A stretch of 12,104 nucleotides of DNA from an uncultured Anaerotruncus sp. (GTDB taxonomy: Bacteria; Bacillota; Clostridia; Oscillospirales; Ruminococcaceae): positions 1 to 12,104 of the forward strand of contig CAJUJI010000087.1 of assembly GCA_910586875.1 (NCBI GenBank), in the 5' to 3' direction. Below are positions 1 through 6,686 of this stretch, piece by piece. The translations under genes and the position numbers were made by a program. Each line of letters opens with the position of its first letter. The first letter of the stretch is position 1. The notes beneath the pieces are model-generated. The model was not told the DNA's origin and made no database searches. It saw only the letters and a program-made list of their open reading frames with translations.

Positions 1-62
1 TTCCAGTGAATTTTTCGTATCTTCTTTTGTCCAAAACAGATACTATTCTTGAGGTGATTGAA

Positions 63-254
63 ATGTCCCAGCAGAAAAAAGCTTGTAATTTAAACGATTT
101 GATCAGCACCAACTATCAAGCAAAATCCTACTTTATGTCCCTGCCAGACTATGTACAGGGAAAAATCCAGCAGCAAACCGACAGCGTACACTCGATGGAT
201 GAGCTGCGGCGCTGTGCACAGAGCTTATTGCCCTCCCGTCAATCCACCTATTAA
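63..254 (+). CDS. Small hypothetical protein, 63 aa
   Basis: I do not recognise a named family. The ATG at 63 is preferred over an in-frame ATG at 6 because GAGGTG at 51-56 sits about six bases upstream of it, and the extra 19 residues from the earlier start look like untranslated leader. The protein is polar and soluble, with no membrane segment or signal peptide. Its centre reads like a short helical domain (YFMSLPDYVQGKIQQQ, then SVHSMDELRRCAQSLL). From memory, small proteins with a 'YF.SLP..VQ..I' plus 'S..EL...A..LL' pattern are scattered through Clostridia without known function. It is a single-gene unit on the left, closed by a strong terminator 12 bases after its stop, so it is probably not co-transcribed with the next gene. 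Confidence 0.6.
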   Translation: MSQQKKACNLNDLISTNYQAKSYFMSLPDYVQGKIQQQTDSVHSMDELRRCAQSLLPSRQSTY

Positions 255-265
255 ATCTTTTCTCT

Positions 266-315
266 AAAAAGCCTCCTTTTGCTGGTGCTTCTATCCTGCA
301 AAGGGAGGCTTTTTT
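266..315 (+). terminator. Rho-independent terminator after the small ORF
   Basis: The arms at 266-282 and 298-314 pair over 17 positions with one G-T wobble (core GCCTCC/GGGAGGC). The loop is 15 bases. The right arm ends in a run of six T (310-315). The left arm begins with five A, so it could also work on the minus strand, but no minus-strand gene is seen here. Confidence 0.85.
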
Positions 316-341
316 CCGCATCTTCTCTCTCTTTGCTGCTC

Positions 342-370
342 TTGACTCTGGGCATAAAATCCTATAAAAT
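342..370 (+). promoter_or_regulatory. Sigma-70/SigA-type promoter for the ParB-BMP gene
   Basis: TTGACT at 342-347 and TAAAAT at 365-370 are separated by 17 bases, each one mismatch from consensus. The expected transcript start near 377 leaves a very short leader before the ribosome-binding site at 382. This indicates independent, probably constitutive expression. No operator-like repeat is evident around it. Confidence 0.7.
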
Positions 371-381
371 AACCATAGATC

Positions 382-388
382 AAGGAGG
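382..388 (+). promoter_or_regulatory. Strong RBS that fixes a TTG start
   Basis: AAGGAGG lies eight bases upstream of the TTG at 397. No ATG or GTG with comparable spacing exists, so this site decides the start of the downstream protein. Confidence 0.8.
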
Positions 389-396
389 CGAACGGC

Positions 397-2352
397 TTGA
401 GCAGACAGGAAGCAGTAGAGCAATACACCAAGGCGCTAAAACAAGGCCGCAAATGCTACAAAGATTGTGTACTTCACGGAAGCTATCCCTACCTACAGAT
501 ATTGGACGAAATTTTGAGCAATGCTGCGACCGCTGGCCAGGTCGAGCTGGGGGTTATTGAAATCCCCACCGAACAGATCACCGGAACAAAAACGCGCGGC
601 CGTGATCGCGCATTTTCCGCCGATTTTATGCCCTTGATGGATACCGACACCGAATTTGCCACCAAATGGATTGCACTCTGTCAGGCGCATTTGGGGGACG
701 AGGGAATCCGTGATCCGATCCGTTGCTATGAATATCTGGGCCGCTTTTATGTCCAGGAAGGAAATAAACGGGTCAGCGTCCTAAAAAGCTACCAAGCTCC
801 ATCCATCCCTGCCTATGTCATTCGTGTTGTACCGGTCTGGTCGCAGGAGCCGGAAATTTTGGCTTATTACGAGTTTATGCACTCCTACCAAATAACCGGC
901 CTGTACCAGGTTTATTTCAGCCGTACAGGCAGCTTTGCAAAGCTGCAAAAGGCGCTGGGATACGCGCCAGACCACGTTTGGACCGCAGAGGAGCGCCGTG
1001 TGTTCTCAAGCGAATTTGCATTTTTTCAGCAGAGCTTTTACAGCCTGGGAGGTGCATCGCTCCCTATCACCGCAGCGGATGCACTGCTGGTTTGGCTCAA
1101 GGTTTATCCGTTTACCTTTTTAAAGTCTGCACCTACCAGCGAGCTGACCAAAACCCTGCGTGCTGTATGGACCGACATTCGAGGGCTTGCCCAGAACGAT
1201 CCCATTTCCATCCACACCGAAACACAGGAGCAAAAGGAGGATGGCCTGTTTGGGCGTTTATTCAAGGTTAAGCCGTTTGGCCATCTAAATGTTGCATTTA
1301 TCAGCGAACATTTTCCGCAGGAAAGCGATTGGGCCAGAGCTCACACCATCGGCCGGGAATATCTGGAGGCGGTATTGGATGAACGCGTTACAATCCAGGT
1401 GTTTGACGGGGTTCATCCGGGCAGGGAGGCGGATGAGGCGATTGAAACGGCCATTGCCTGCGGTGCTGAGGTTATCTTTGCCACCACGCCGCCACTCATC
1501 GGCGCTTGCCGGAAAGCGGCGGCGCTGCATCCAAATGTATGTATTCTAAATTGTTCGGTCTCCATGCCTTACAGCGGCGTGAGAACCTATTACAGCCGCA
1601 TTTACGAGGGAAAATTTATCACTGGAGCGATTGCCGGCATCATGAGCAGGGACGGCCGGATTGGATATGTGGCCAGCAACCCGATCTTTGGCGTACCGGC
1701 CAGCATCAACGCATTTGCGCTGGGCGCTCAGCTGACCAATCCCCATGTGCAGATTACATTGCGCTGGTCCTGCGTGGAGCAGGATGCTATGAATCTTCTG
1801 GTTCAGGATGGCATCTCCCTCATCTCCAATCGCGATCTCCCAACCCCTGACCGGATTCGCGAGCCCTGGGGACTATGCCAAACGCAAAACGGCGCATTCC
1901 GTTCGCTGGTTTCCCCCTATTGGCATTGGGGAAATGTTTATGTCCGGCTGGTGCGCAGCATCCTGGACGGTAATTGGGACACGCTGGATTCCCGCCAGGG
2001 AAAGGCGGTCAACTATTGGTGGGGTATGCACAGCAGAGCCATTGACATCCTGCTAGGGGACGATCTGCCCACAGGGGTGAAGCAGTTGGCGGGAATTCTG
2101 CGGCAGGGGGTGGTAGATGGCTCTATTCTGCCCTTCCAGCGCCCGATCCGCGACCAGAGCGGAGCCTTGCGCAACGACGGCAACCAGTGGCTTTCCCCTG
2201 AGGAAATTTTGCATATGGACTGGCTGTGCGACTGTGTGCAAGGGACAATTCCCACCTATGAGGAGCTTTTGCCGATGTCCCAATCGATCGTGCGGCTTCA
2301 GGGGGTATACCGCGACAAACTCCCGCCGGAAAAGGAGGACCCCATTTTATAA
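397..2352 (+). CDS. Cytoplasmic ParB-like/BMP-domain fusion protein, 651 aa
   Basis: The start is TTG at 397, supported by AAGGAGG. Residues about 52-145 resemble a ParB/sulfiredoxin-like fold: 'IRDPIRCYE...FYVQEGNKRVSVLK' matches the usual 'dPI...-yyv.-EGnkRv..lk' pattern (EGNKR at 121-125). Residues about 146-295 form a linker with helical character. From about 297 a BMP (basic membrane protein/PnrA-like) periplasmic-binding-type domain follows. Its recognisable pieces are a HLNVAFISEHFPQ strand, an 'IFATTPP' turn, and 'YEGKFITGAIAGIMSRDGRIGYV' near 403-425, which is typical of BMP lipoproteins that bind nucleosides. Unlike those lipoproteins it has no signal peptide or lipobox, and no permease or ATPase genes adjoin it. 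It is therefore more likely an intracellular ligand-sensing protein than a transporter subunit. Databases will probably label it a BMP-family substrate-binding protein; that label is inexact here. Confidence 0.8.
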   Translation: MSRQEAVEQYTKALKQGRKCYKDCVLHGSYPYLQILDEILSNAATAGQVELGVIEIPTEQITGTKTRGRDRAFSADFMPLMDTDTEFATKWIALCQAHLGDEGIRDPIRCYEYLGRFYVQEGNKRVSVLKSYQAPSIPAYVIRVVPVWSQEPEILAYYEFMHSYQITGLYQVYFSRTGSFAKLQKALGYAPDHVWTAEERRVFSSEFAFFQQSFYSLGGASLPITAADALLVWLKVYPFTFLKSAPTSELTKTLRAVWTDIRGLAQNDPISIHTETQEQKEDGLFGRLFKVKPFGHLNVAFISEHFPQESDWARAHTIGREYLEAVLDERVTIQVFDGVHPGREADEAIETAIACGAEVIFATTPPLIGACRKAAALHPNVCILNCSVSMPYSGVRTYYSRIYEGKFITGAIAGIMSRDGRIGYVASNPIFGVPASINAFALGAQLTNPHVQITLRWSCVEQDAMNLLVQDGISLISNRDLPTPDRIREPWGLCQTQNGAFRSLVSPYWHWGNVYVRLVRSILDGNWDTLDSRQGKAVNYWWGMHSRAIDILLGDDLPTGVKQLAGILRQGVVDGSILPFQRPIRDQSGALRNDGNQWLSPEEILHMDWLCDCVQGTIPTYEELLPMSQSIVRLQGVYRDKLPPEKEDPIL

Positions 2353-2408
2353 CAGGTATCCCCTCACCATCAAAAAAACAATGACAGCATCAGAATTGGA
2401 GGCGCATC

Positions 2409-3188
2409 ATGCGAGAACAGGAGCTTCTTGTATTAAAGGAACGTCTTGCAGAAATTACCGAAATGGGCTGGATTAAAAACCAGCGCCCCGGAAATGTCGG
2501 AGGGGTTGGAAATACCTTAGAAGATCTTTTCCATGTGAGCGAAAATAACCTTCAGCTCCCTGACATCGGCGCCTGGGAGCTGAAAAGCCAGCGCGCAACA
2601 ACCGGCTCTTTGCTCACCCTGTTTCACTGCGAACCTAAGCCGCGGAATGCCGGTTTTGTCCCGCGGATTCTGCTGCCGCTTTACGGCTGGCCGCATCAGG
2701 AGGCCGGAACCCGCTACCCCTCCAATGAACGCAGCTTCCGGCAAACCATCACCACCGCCTACAGTGACCGCGGCTTTCGCGTCAACGTCGACCATGCGAA
2801 ACAGATTGTTTGCGTCTCGTTTGATTATGCGAAAATTGACGACCGGCACGCCGCCTGGCGCAGCTTCATTCGGGAGGGTGTTGGAACCGCAGACCTTACG
2901 CCAACCCCCTATTGGACCTTTGCGGAGATTGAAAAAAAGCTCCGCACAAAGCTAAAGAACCTGCTCTATATCAAAGCGGAAACCAAACATGTCGGCGCTT
3001 CGGAATATTTCCTCTATCGTGAGTTTGAAGCCTACATGGACCCAACGATTGAACAGTTTCTGGCACTTTTGCAGGCAGGCGCTATTTACATTGATTTTGA
3101 CGCCCGCACAGGGCACAACCATGGCACCAAATTTCGCATTCGCCCCTTTGAGAAAACAAAGCTGTATCAGCAGCATCTAACAGTATAA
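2409..3188 (+). CDS. Type II restriction endonuclease, MvaI/BcnI family
   Basis: The 259-residue protein is close in length to MvaI and BcnI (about 240-250). Residues 23-60 align by eye with MvaI: 'GNVGGVGNTLEDL' followed by PD-x3-WELKS. This gives a PD-(D/E)xK active site with D52, E57 and K59, and E38 in the preceding helix. Near the C-terminus 'HNHGTKFRI' (236-244) matches the 'HDHGTAFRI' motif of MvaI, where the histidine belongs to the conserved catalytic/DNA-binding region. The family cuts CCNGG-type sites as a monomer by nicking each strand (MvaI CCWGG, BcnI CCSGG); which of these applies here is inference. ATG 2409 has GGAGG at 2398-2402. The gene converges on two methyltransferase genes. 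No control (C) protein gene lies in the 56 bases upstream, so it may be read through from the ParB-BMP promoter. Confidence 0.9.
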   Translation: MREQELLVLKERLAEITEMGWIKNQRPGNVGGVGNTLEDLFHVSENNLQLPDIGAWELKSQRATTGSLLTLFHCEPKPRNAGFVPRILLPLYGWPHQEAGTRYPSNERSFRQTITTAYSDRGFRVNVDHAKQIVCVSFDYAKIDDRHAAWRSFIREGVGTADLTPTPYWTFAEIEKKLRTKLKNLLYIKAETKHVGASEYFLYREFEAYMDPTIEQFLALLQAGAIYIDFDARTGHNHGTKFRIRPFEKTKLYQQHLTV

Positions 3189-3232
3189 AAAAGGATGCTC
3201 CGCGGCCGTAACCGGTCACGGAGCATCCTTTT
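3189..3232. terminator. Bidirectional terminator between endonuclease and methyltransferase
   Basis: The arms at 3189-3202 and 3219-3232 are a perfect 14-bp inverted repeat with a 16-base loop. Reading rightward it ends in T-rich sequence (TTTTGCTTTT). Reading leftward it ends in the T run complementary to 3187-3192. The right arm is inside the last codons of the minus-strand methyltransferase and the left arm starts one base after the endonuclease stop, so one hairpin serves both convergent units. Confidence 0.85.
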
Positions 3233-4142
3233 GCTTTTGTATTTTTACGGTGGTCTTTTGGGGCGGCGGGAGGGTAAAATCCAATAGATACTCAAACGTC
3301 GTCCCCATTGTAATATAGCTGCTTGGCCATCCAAAAATTCCAATGTTGTTGACAAGATTTCGCCGGTCCCAAATAATGGTATTGCGAAATTGATAGCCCG
3401 CGCTGCACATCGCATGGATGATGTTGATATGCAGCGGCACACGCTCTCCATCCATCCACGCATCTGTAATATTGATGAGGATGTGCGCCTTTGGCTCAAA
3501 CACCGGCATCATCGCTCGAAAAATTTCCGCAATCGCTTTTTCAAAATCGTTGGCAGCAAGCGTCCCCAGATCGCGGGGGTCCTGGCTGTATTGCTCGATC
3601 TGGTCAAACTGCTCGTTCTGCCGCAGGTCCCCGCGTCTGCTTTTATTCTTTCGCTTTCGATTGAGCATGTTGGCATATGGCGGAGAGGTAAACACCAGCT
3701 TCACCGTGCCTGGCGCAATCCGGTTTTGAATATTGCGGGCGTCCTCGCACAGTGCCAGCTGTTTACAGCGGCCTTTCGCAAACAGGGTGGACACCCGCGC
3801 ATTGGCCAAATCAACATACTCCTGCTGCAAATCAAAGCCTACTGCGTTTCTATCCAAATCCTGCGCGGCAAGAAGGGTGGTTCCCGAGCCTACGAACGGG
3901 TCCAGCACCAACTCGCCCTTGTGGGTGAACTGCTCAATCACCCGCTTGGCCATCGCAATCGGAAAGACCGCCGGATGAACCTTTTTATCACGGATGTCGC
4001 GCGGCTCGTAGTTGAACTGCCACACTCCAATTTGGTTTTTCATCCAGTCTTTCGCCGCAATACAGGAGAGGAGCCCCTCCTTGCAATCGCAAAGGCGGGT
4101 GTGCTCTATCTCGATAAAATCTGTGGTGGGCATTGTTGACAC
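3216..4142 (-). CDS. DNA methyltransferase, gamma-type motif order (probable N4-cytosine)
   Basis: This 308-residue S-adenosylmethionine-dependent methylase has motif X near HPAVFPIAMAKRVI (56-69) and motif I, DPFVGSGTT (81-89). Motif II is GFDLQQEYVDLA (102-113) and motif IV is TSPPY (152-156), with WDRRN (258-262) later. The order X-I-II-III-IV puts SAM binding before catalysis, which is the gamma class. The SPPY form of motif IV is typical of N4-cytosine (sometimes N6-adenine) methylases. A basic stretch at 160-173 between motifs IV and V may contact DNA. GTG 4142 is taken as start because it overlaps the upstream stop (TAGTG); ATG at 4133 is an equally plausible start, with AGG 11 bases upstream. 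It should protect host DNA from the convergent endonuclease together with the next methylase. Confidence 0.88.
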   Translation of the reverse strand: MSTMPTTDFIEIEHTRLCDCKEGLLSCIAAKDWMKNQIGVWQFNYEPRDIRDKKVHPAVFPIAMAKRVIEQFTHKGELVLDPFVGSGTTLLAAQDLDRNAVGFDLQQEYVDLANARVSTLFAKGRCKQLALCEDARNIQNRIAPGTVKLVFTSPPYANMLNRKRKNKSRRGDLRQNEQFDQIEQYSQDPRDLGTLAANDFEKAIAEIFRAMMPVFEPKAHILINITDAWMDGERVPLHINIIHAMCSAGYQFRNTIIWDRRNLVNNIGIFGWPSSYITMGTTFEYLLDFTLPPPQKTTVKIQKQKDAP

Positions 4143-4999
4143 TACCTGCTTTCCCGAAATCTCTGCTGCGCAAAATCAAAAAACTCCTGGTTGATTTCAA
4201 ATCCCACACAATTACGCTTTAGGCGCTCACAAACCACCCAGGTGGTACCAGTCCCCAAAAACGGATCAAAAACCGTGCCCCCTTCTGGGCTTGCGCACAG
4301 CACAATCTGCTCAATTAACTTTTCCGGAAAGGTGGCGGTGTGGCTCCCCTTCAAAGGCTGCGTATGGATTGCCCAAACATCCCCTGGATTTTTGGGTTTT
4401 CCGTTCGCTCCGGGAATTTTAATCGCATCCAGGTCGAAGAAATACCGTCTGTTCAGCACAAAGTGAAATACATGTTCATATGTATTGTTAAGCCGGTCGG
4501 TCACACTTGCAGGAATGCGGTTCGGCTTCTGCCAGATAATATCATCGCGCAGTAACCAGCCGCGCTCCTGCATCGCAATTGCAAAGCGCGACGGAATTAA
4601 CAAAAGCTGTTTATTTTGGTACAGCCGTCCATTTTGTTTGATTTTGGGCTGAAGCGGTTTTGTGGTAAAATATTTCTCTTTTCGGTCCTTTTGGACCTGT
4701 GTAATATTCCCCTGTTCGTCCAGATATTTATTCCACGCCCCCGCTCCGGAACCAAAATAAGTGTCGCCTACATTGATAAAAATATTTGCAGTCGGTTTCA
4801 GATAGGGTTTTAGCGCTTCAAAAAAATCTGCGAGCCGCGAAACATAGGCTTCCGGCGTCGCCTCCGAGCCAATCTCCCCCTCACCGTTGTACACCCGCTT
4901 TGCCCAGTAGGGCGGCGAGGTCACAAGCAGATCGATTGACTCGTGCGGCAGCTGCCCGATTAGCTCCAACGTATCCCCGCACGCAATGAGGTGGTTCAT
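4142..4999 (-). CDS. DNA methyltransferase, beta-type motif order (probable N4-cytosine)
   Basis: This 285-residue methylase begins with motif IV, TSPPYW (27-32). A central region follows that includes the likely target-recognition segment. The motif X area is 'HTATFPEKLIEQIV' (about 221-234), and motif I, DPFLGTGTT (245-253), is close to the C-terminus, then GFEINQEFF. Catalysis before SAM binding is the beta class, a circular permutation of the neighbour. TSPPYW points to N4-cytosine methylation. The frame is open upstream to 5089, but ATG 4999 is chosen because AAGGAGG lies seven bases upstream and because homologous methylases begin just before 'GD...L..L'. It is the first gene of a two-gene unit with its own promoter. 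Its stop overlaps the start of the second methylase by one base, suggesting translational coupling. Confidence 0.9.
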   Translation of the reverse strand: MNHLIACGDTLELIGQLPHESIDLLVTSPPYWAKRVYNGEGEIGSEATPEAYVSRLADFFEALKPYLKPTANIFINVGDTYFGSGAGAWNKYLDEQGNITQVQKDRKEKYFTTKPLQPKIKQNGRLYQNKQLLLIPSRFAIAMQERGWLLRDDIIWQKPNRIPASVTDRLNNTYEHVFHFVLNRRYFFDLDAIKIPGANGKPKNPGDVWAIHTQPLKGSHTATFPEKLIEQIVLCASPEGGTVFDPFLGTGTTWVVCERLKRNCVGFEINQEFFDFAQQRFRESR

Positions 5000-5006
5000 G
5001 CAAGGC

Positions 5007-5013
5007 CCTCCTT
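5007..5013 (-). promoter_or_regulatory. RBS fixing the beta methyltransferase start
   Basis: AAGGAGG on the minus strand lies seven bases before ATG 4999. It excludes the longer reading frame beginning at 5089, which would place the start upstream of the promoter. Confidence 0.8.
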
Positions 5014-5032
5014 GGCTGAATGATTCTGATAT

Positions 5033-5061
5033 AGTATAGCACAGAATCCGACCGGCCGCAA
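5033..5061 (-). promoter_or_regulatory. Extended -10 promoter for the methyltransferase pair
   Basis: On the minus strand TATACT (5038-5033) is preceded by TG one base away (TGCTATACT), an extended -10 element. TTGCGG (5061-5056) lies 17 bases upstream as a weak -35. The transcript would begin near 5026, about 27 bases before ATG 4999. No control-protein box is obvious, so methylase expression seems constitutive. Confidence 0.65.
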
Positions 5062-5069
5062 CTGCGATT

Positions 5070-5165
5070 CTACCACAGCGGTATCCCAAAAGTTTTGCCG
5101 GACTCGTGTAAGCACATCACGCCAGCCAGTACAATATCGCGCTCCCCAACAATAAGAATGCGTTT
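5070..5165 (-). pseudogene. Possible C-terminal remnant of a lost gene
   Basis: Reading leftward from the inverted repeat at 5166, about 30 codons stay open to a TAG at 5072-5070. The translation looks protein-like (RILIVGERDIVLAGV, then HESGKTFGIPLW). It has no start codon or ribosome-binding site of its own, and the methylase promoter begins immediately beyond it. I do not recognise the family. It could be the tail of a gene truncated when the restriction-modification block or the hairpin element arrived, or simply chance coding potential. Confidence 0.22.
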
Positions 5166-5210
5166 GCCCCTATGCAAAAAGCAGTCAGTGGGAGCTTTTT
5201 GCATAGGGGC
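5166..5210. repeat. Perfect 17-bp inverted repeat (hairpin element)
   Basis: The arms at 5166-5182 (GCCCCTATGCAAAAAGC) and 5194-5210 are exact reverse complements around an 11-base loop. A second, smaller GGGGC...GCCCC palindrome sits at 5215-5227. There is no T run after the arm on the minus strand, so it is not a classical terminator for the kinase operon that ends at 5269, though it could block exonucleases or halt transcription imperfectly. A short repetitive extragenic palindrome or MITE-like element is the other reading. Confidence 0.7.
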
Positions 5211-5268
5211 GGTTGGGGCGCTGCCCCTGAACTCGGTTATCTTTAAAGTGGACGAAATTTTTGATGCG

Positions 5269-6642
5269 CTACCATGTAGAAAGATTGCGTGCGACAGCGC
5301 CGCCAAACAGCGGCTCACTATCCCTGCACCACAGCGCATACCGCATCAATCCTATCATTGTATCGTCCGAGCACGGCGCCAGACGGCATGGAAGATTAAA
5401 CTGTCTTTCGATGCACCGCAGCAACAGCGGATTTTTGCGGACCACGCCACCGGTACAAACCACCCCCGCCGGTGCGCTGTCTACCGGTGTGAGCAGCAGT
5501 TTCGACTGCCGGTAATAGGCTGCTGCCATCGAATCATATACGCTGTAAAATAAATTTTGTGTGGTGAAATTTTCTCCGCTGATACCGCTGATACTGCCAC
5601 CGTCCGAATCAAAGAACGAAAAGTCCATATGCAGCCCATCAGCTCCCGCTTCCAGATCCTCTGTCAGCGCATCAACCTTACGCCAAATTTCCCGCTCTCC
5701 AACTTCTGTGCAGCCGAACAGTTCCCGCCCTACATCCATGATAAAGCGCATCAAAACATTCAGCGACCGGCCGGATGGCAGCTGTGTAAATGCACGGATG
5801 GTGCGCCCTTGGAAAAATGGCCGCGTTTCAAAGTTACCAAACGCAATTCCGTCGTCTACATAGCCCACCTGTCCACCTGTGCCGATATTGATGAACATAT
5901 CGCCATCCGAAGCATAGGTGCCCAGTACTGCCGCCTGATGGTCTCCCAGCGCGGTATAGATCGGAATGTCCCCCTTTTTGGAGGGATAGAATGCGACCGG
6001 ACCTTTCTCCTCCACCACCGGCGGAAAATCTATCTGCTGCATTCCTAAAAAGGCAATGAGCTCGCTATTCCATGCCTGCTTTTTCAGGCTATACAAGCCG
6101 GAAGAAGCTGCAACTGTAGGATGAATTGGCACCCGCTGGCCGGTTAGAATGCGGGTCAATCCATCACCCAGCATCGCCAGCTGCACCGGATGCGACAACG
6201 GCGTTTCATTCAGATAATGGTATAATGGTAAAAGGCTGTGATTTTGTTTTAGATTGATGCCGTTTTCCGCCAACAGATGCGCCGGAATTTGACGGCGCAG
6301 CCGCTCCAAAAGCGTTTCGCCCGTTTCATCCGGCACCATTCCCCGCATATCCTGCCAGGAGACATAATTGCCGGTCGAACCATCCTCCTGATCAAAAAGC
6401 ACAAACCCATGCATCTGCACTGAAAACACAATCCCGCCCAGAGGGAATGCCTCTGCTGCACGGTCGATTAACCGCGCTACCGCATCCGCCAGAGTCTTCA
6501 TCGGGATCTCCTTGCGCTCCGACGCAGGTTCCAGAAACGCGGGCGTAGGGGTGCTATGTGTGTCGCGTATGCAAAACCCTTCTAAATCCAGAATGGAACT
6601 CTTTAAGAACGATGAACCAACATCTATGCCGAGTATGTACAT
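5269..6642 (-). CDS. FGGY-family carbohydrate kinase
   Basis: This 457-residue sugar kinase of the actin-like ATPase fold phosphorylates a sugar, polyol or sugar acid with ATP. The N-terminal phosphate loop is GIDVGSSFLK (5-14). SVQMHG (74-79) followed by WQDMR (96-100) forms the substrate side, as in xylulokinase/sedoheptulokinase-like members. The probable catalytic base is D234 in GDHQAAVLG. INIGTGGQ (251-258) is the second phosphate loop, and CTGGVVRKNP near the C-terminus is the adenosine motif. The length is on the short side of the family, but all core motifs are present, so it appears intact. ATG 6642 has a GGGGAG purine-rich site just upstream. It is the last gene of the operon, 44 bases after the aldolase. 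The substrate is unknown; it may phosphorylate the aldehyde-derived product or the incoming sugar. Confidence 0.88.
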   Translation of the reverse strand: MYILGIDVGSSFLKSSILDLEGFCIRDTHSTPTPAFLEPASERKEIPMKTLADAVARLIDRAAEAFPLGGIVFSVQMHGFVLFDQEDGSTGNYVSWQDMRGMVPDETGETLLERLRRQIPAHLLAENGINLKQNHSLLPLYHYLNETPLSHPVQLAMLGDGLTRILTGQRVPIHPTVAASSGLYSLKKQAWNSELIAFLGMQQIDFPPVVEEKGPVAFYPSKKGDIPIYTALGDHQAAVLGTYASDGDMFINIGTGGQVGYVDDGIAFGNFETRPFFQGRTIRAFTQLPSGRSLNVLMRFIMDVGRELFGCTEVGEREIWRKVDALTEDLEAGADGLHMDFSFFDSDGGSISGISGENFTTQNLFYSVYDSMAAAYYRQSKLLLTPVDSAPAGVVCTGGVVRKNPLLLRCIERQFNLPCRLAPCSDDTMIGLMRYALWCRDSEPLFGGAVARNLSTW

Positions 6643-6686
6643 GTTCTCCCCTTTCTGCCGCTATGCGGCGGCGCCCGCATACTTGC

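Noticed and set aside
41..46. TACTAT as a -10 box for the small ORF
   Set aside because: No acceptable -35 at 16-18 bases, and the transcript start would fall within the ribosome-binding site.
6..62. N-terminal extension of the small protein from ATG 6
   Set aside because: No ribosome-binding site precedes it, while ATG 63 has GAGGTG at a proper distance.
397..2352. ABC-transporter substrate-binding lipoprotein
   Set aside because: There is no signal peptide or lipobox, and no permease or ATPase gene adjoins it, despite the BMP-like domain.
3390..4139. Long plus-strand open frame opposite the gamma methyltransferase
   Set aside because: It mirrors a gene with clear methylase motifs, and its own translation shows no recognisable domain.
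5000..5089. Thirty-residue extension of the beta methyltransferase
   Set aside because: It would begin upstream of the probable promoter and the strong RBS at 5007-5013, and it adds residues not expected before the first methylase motif.
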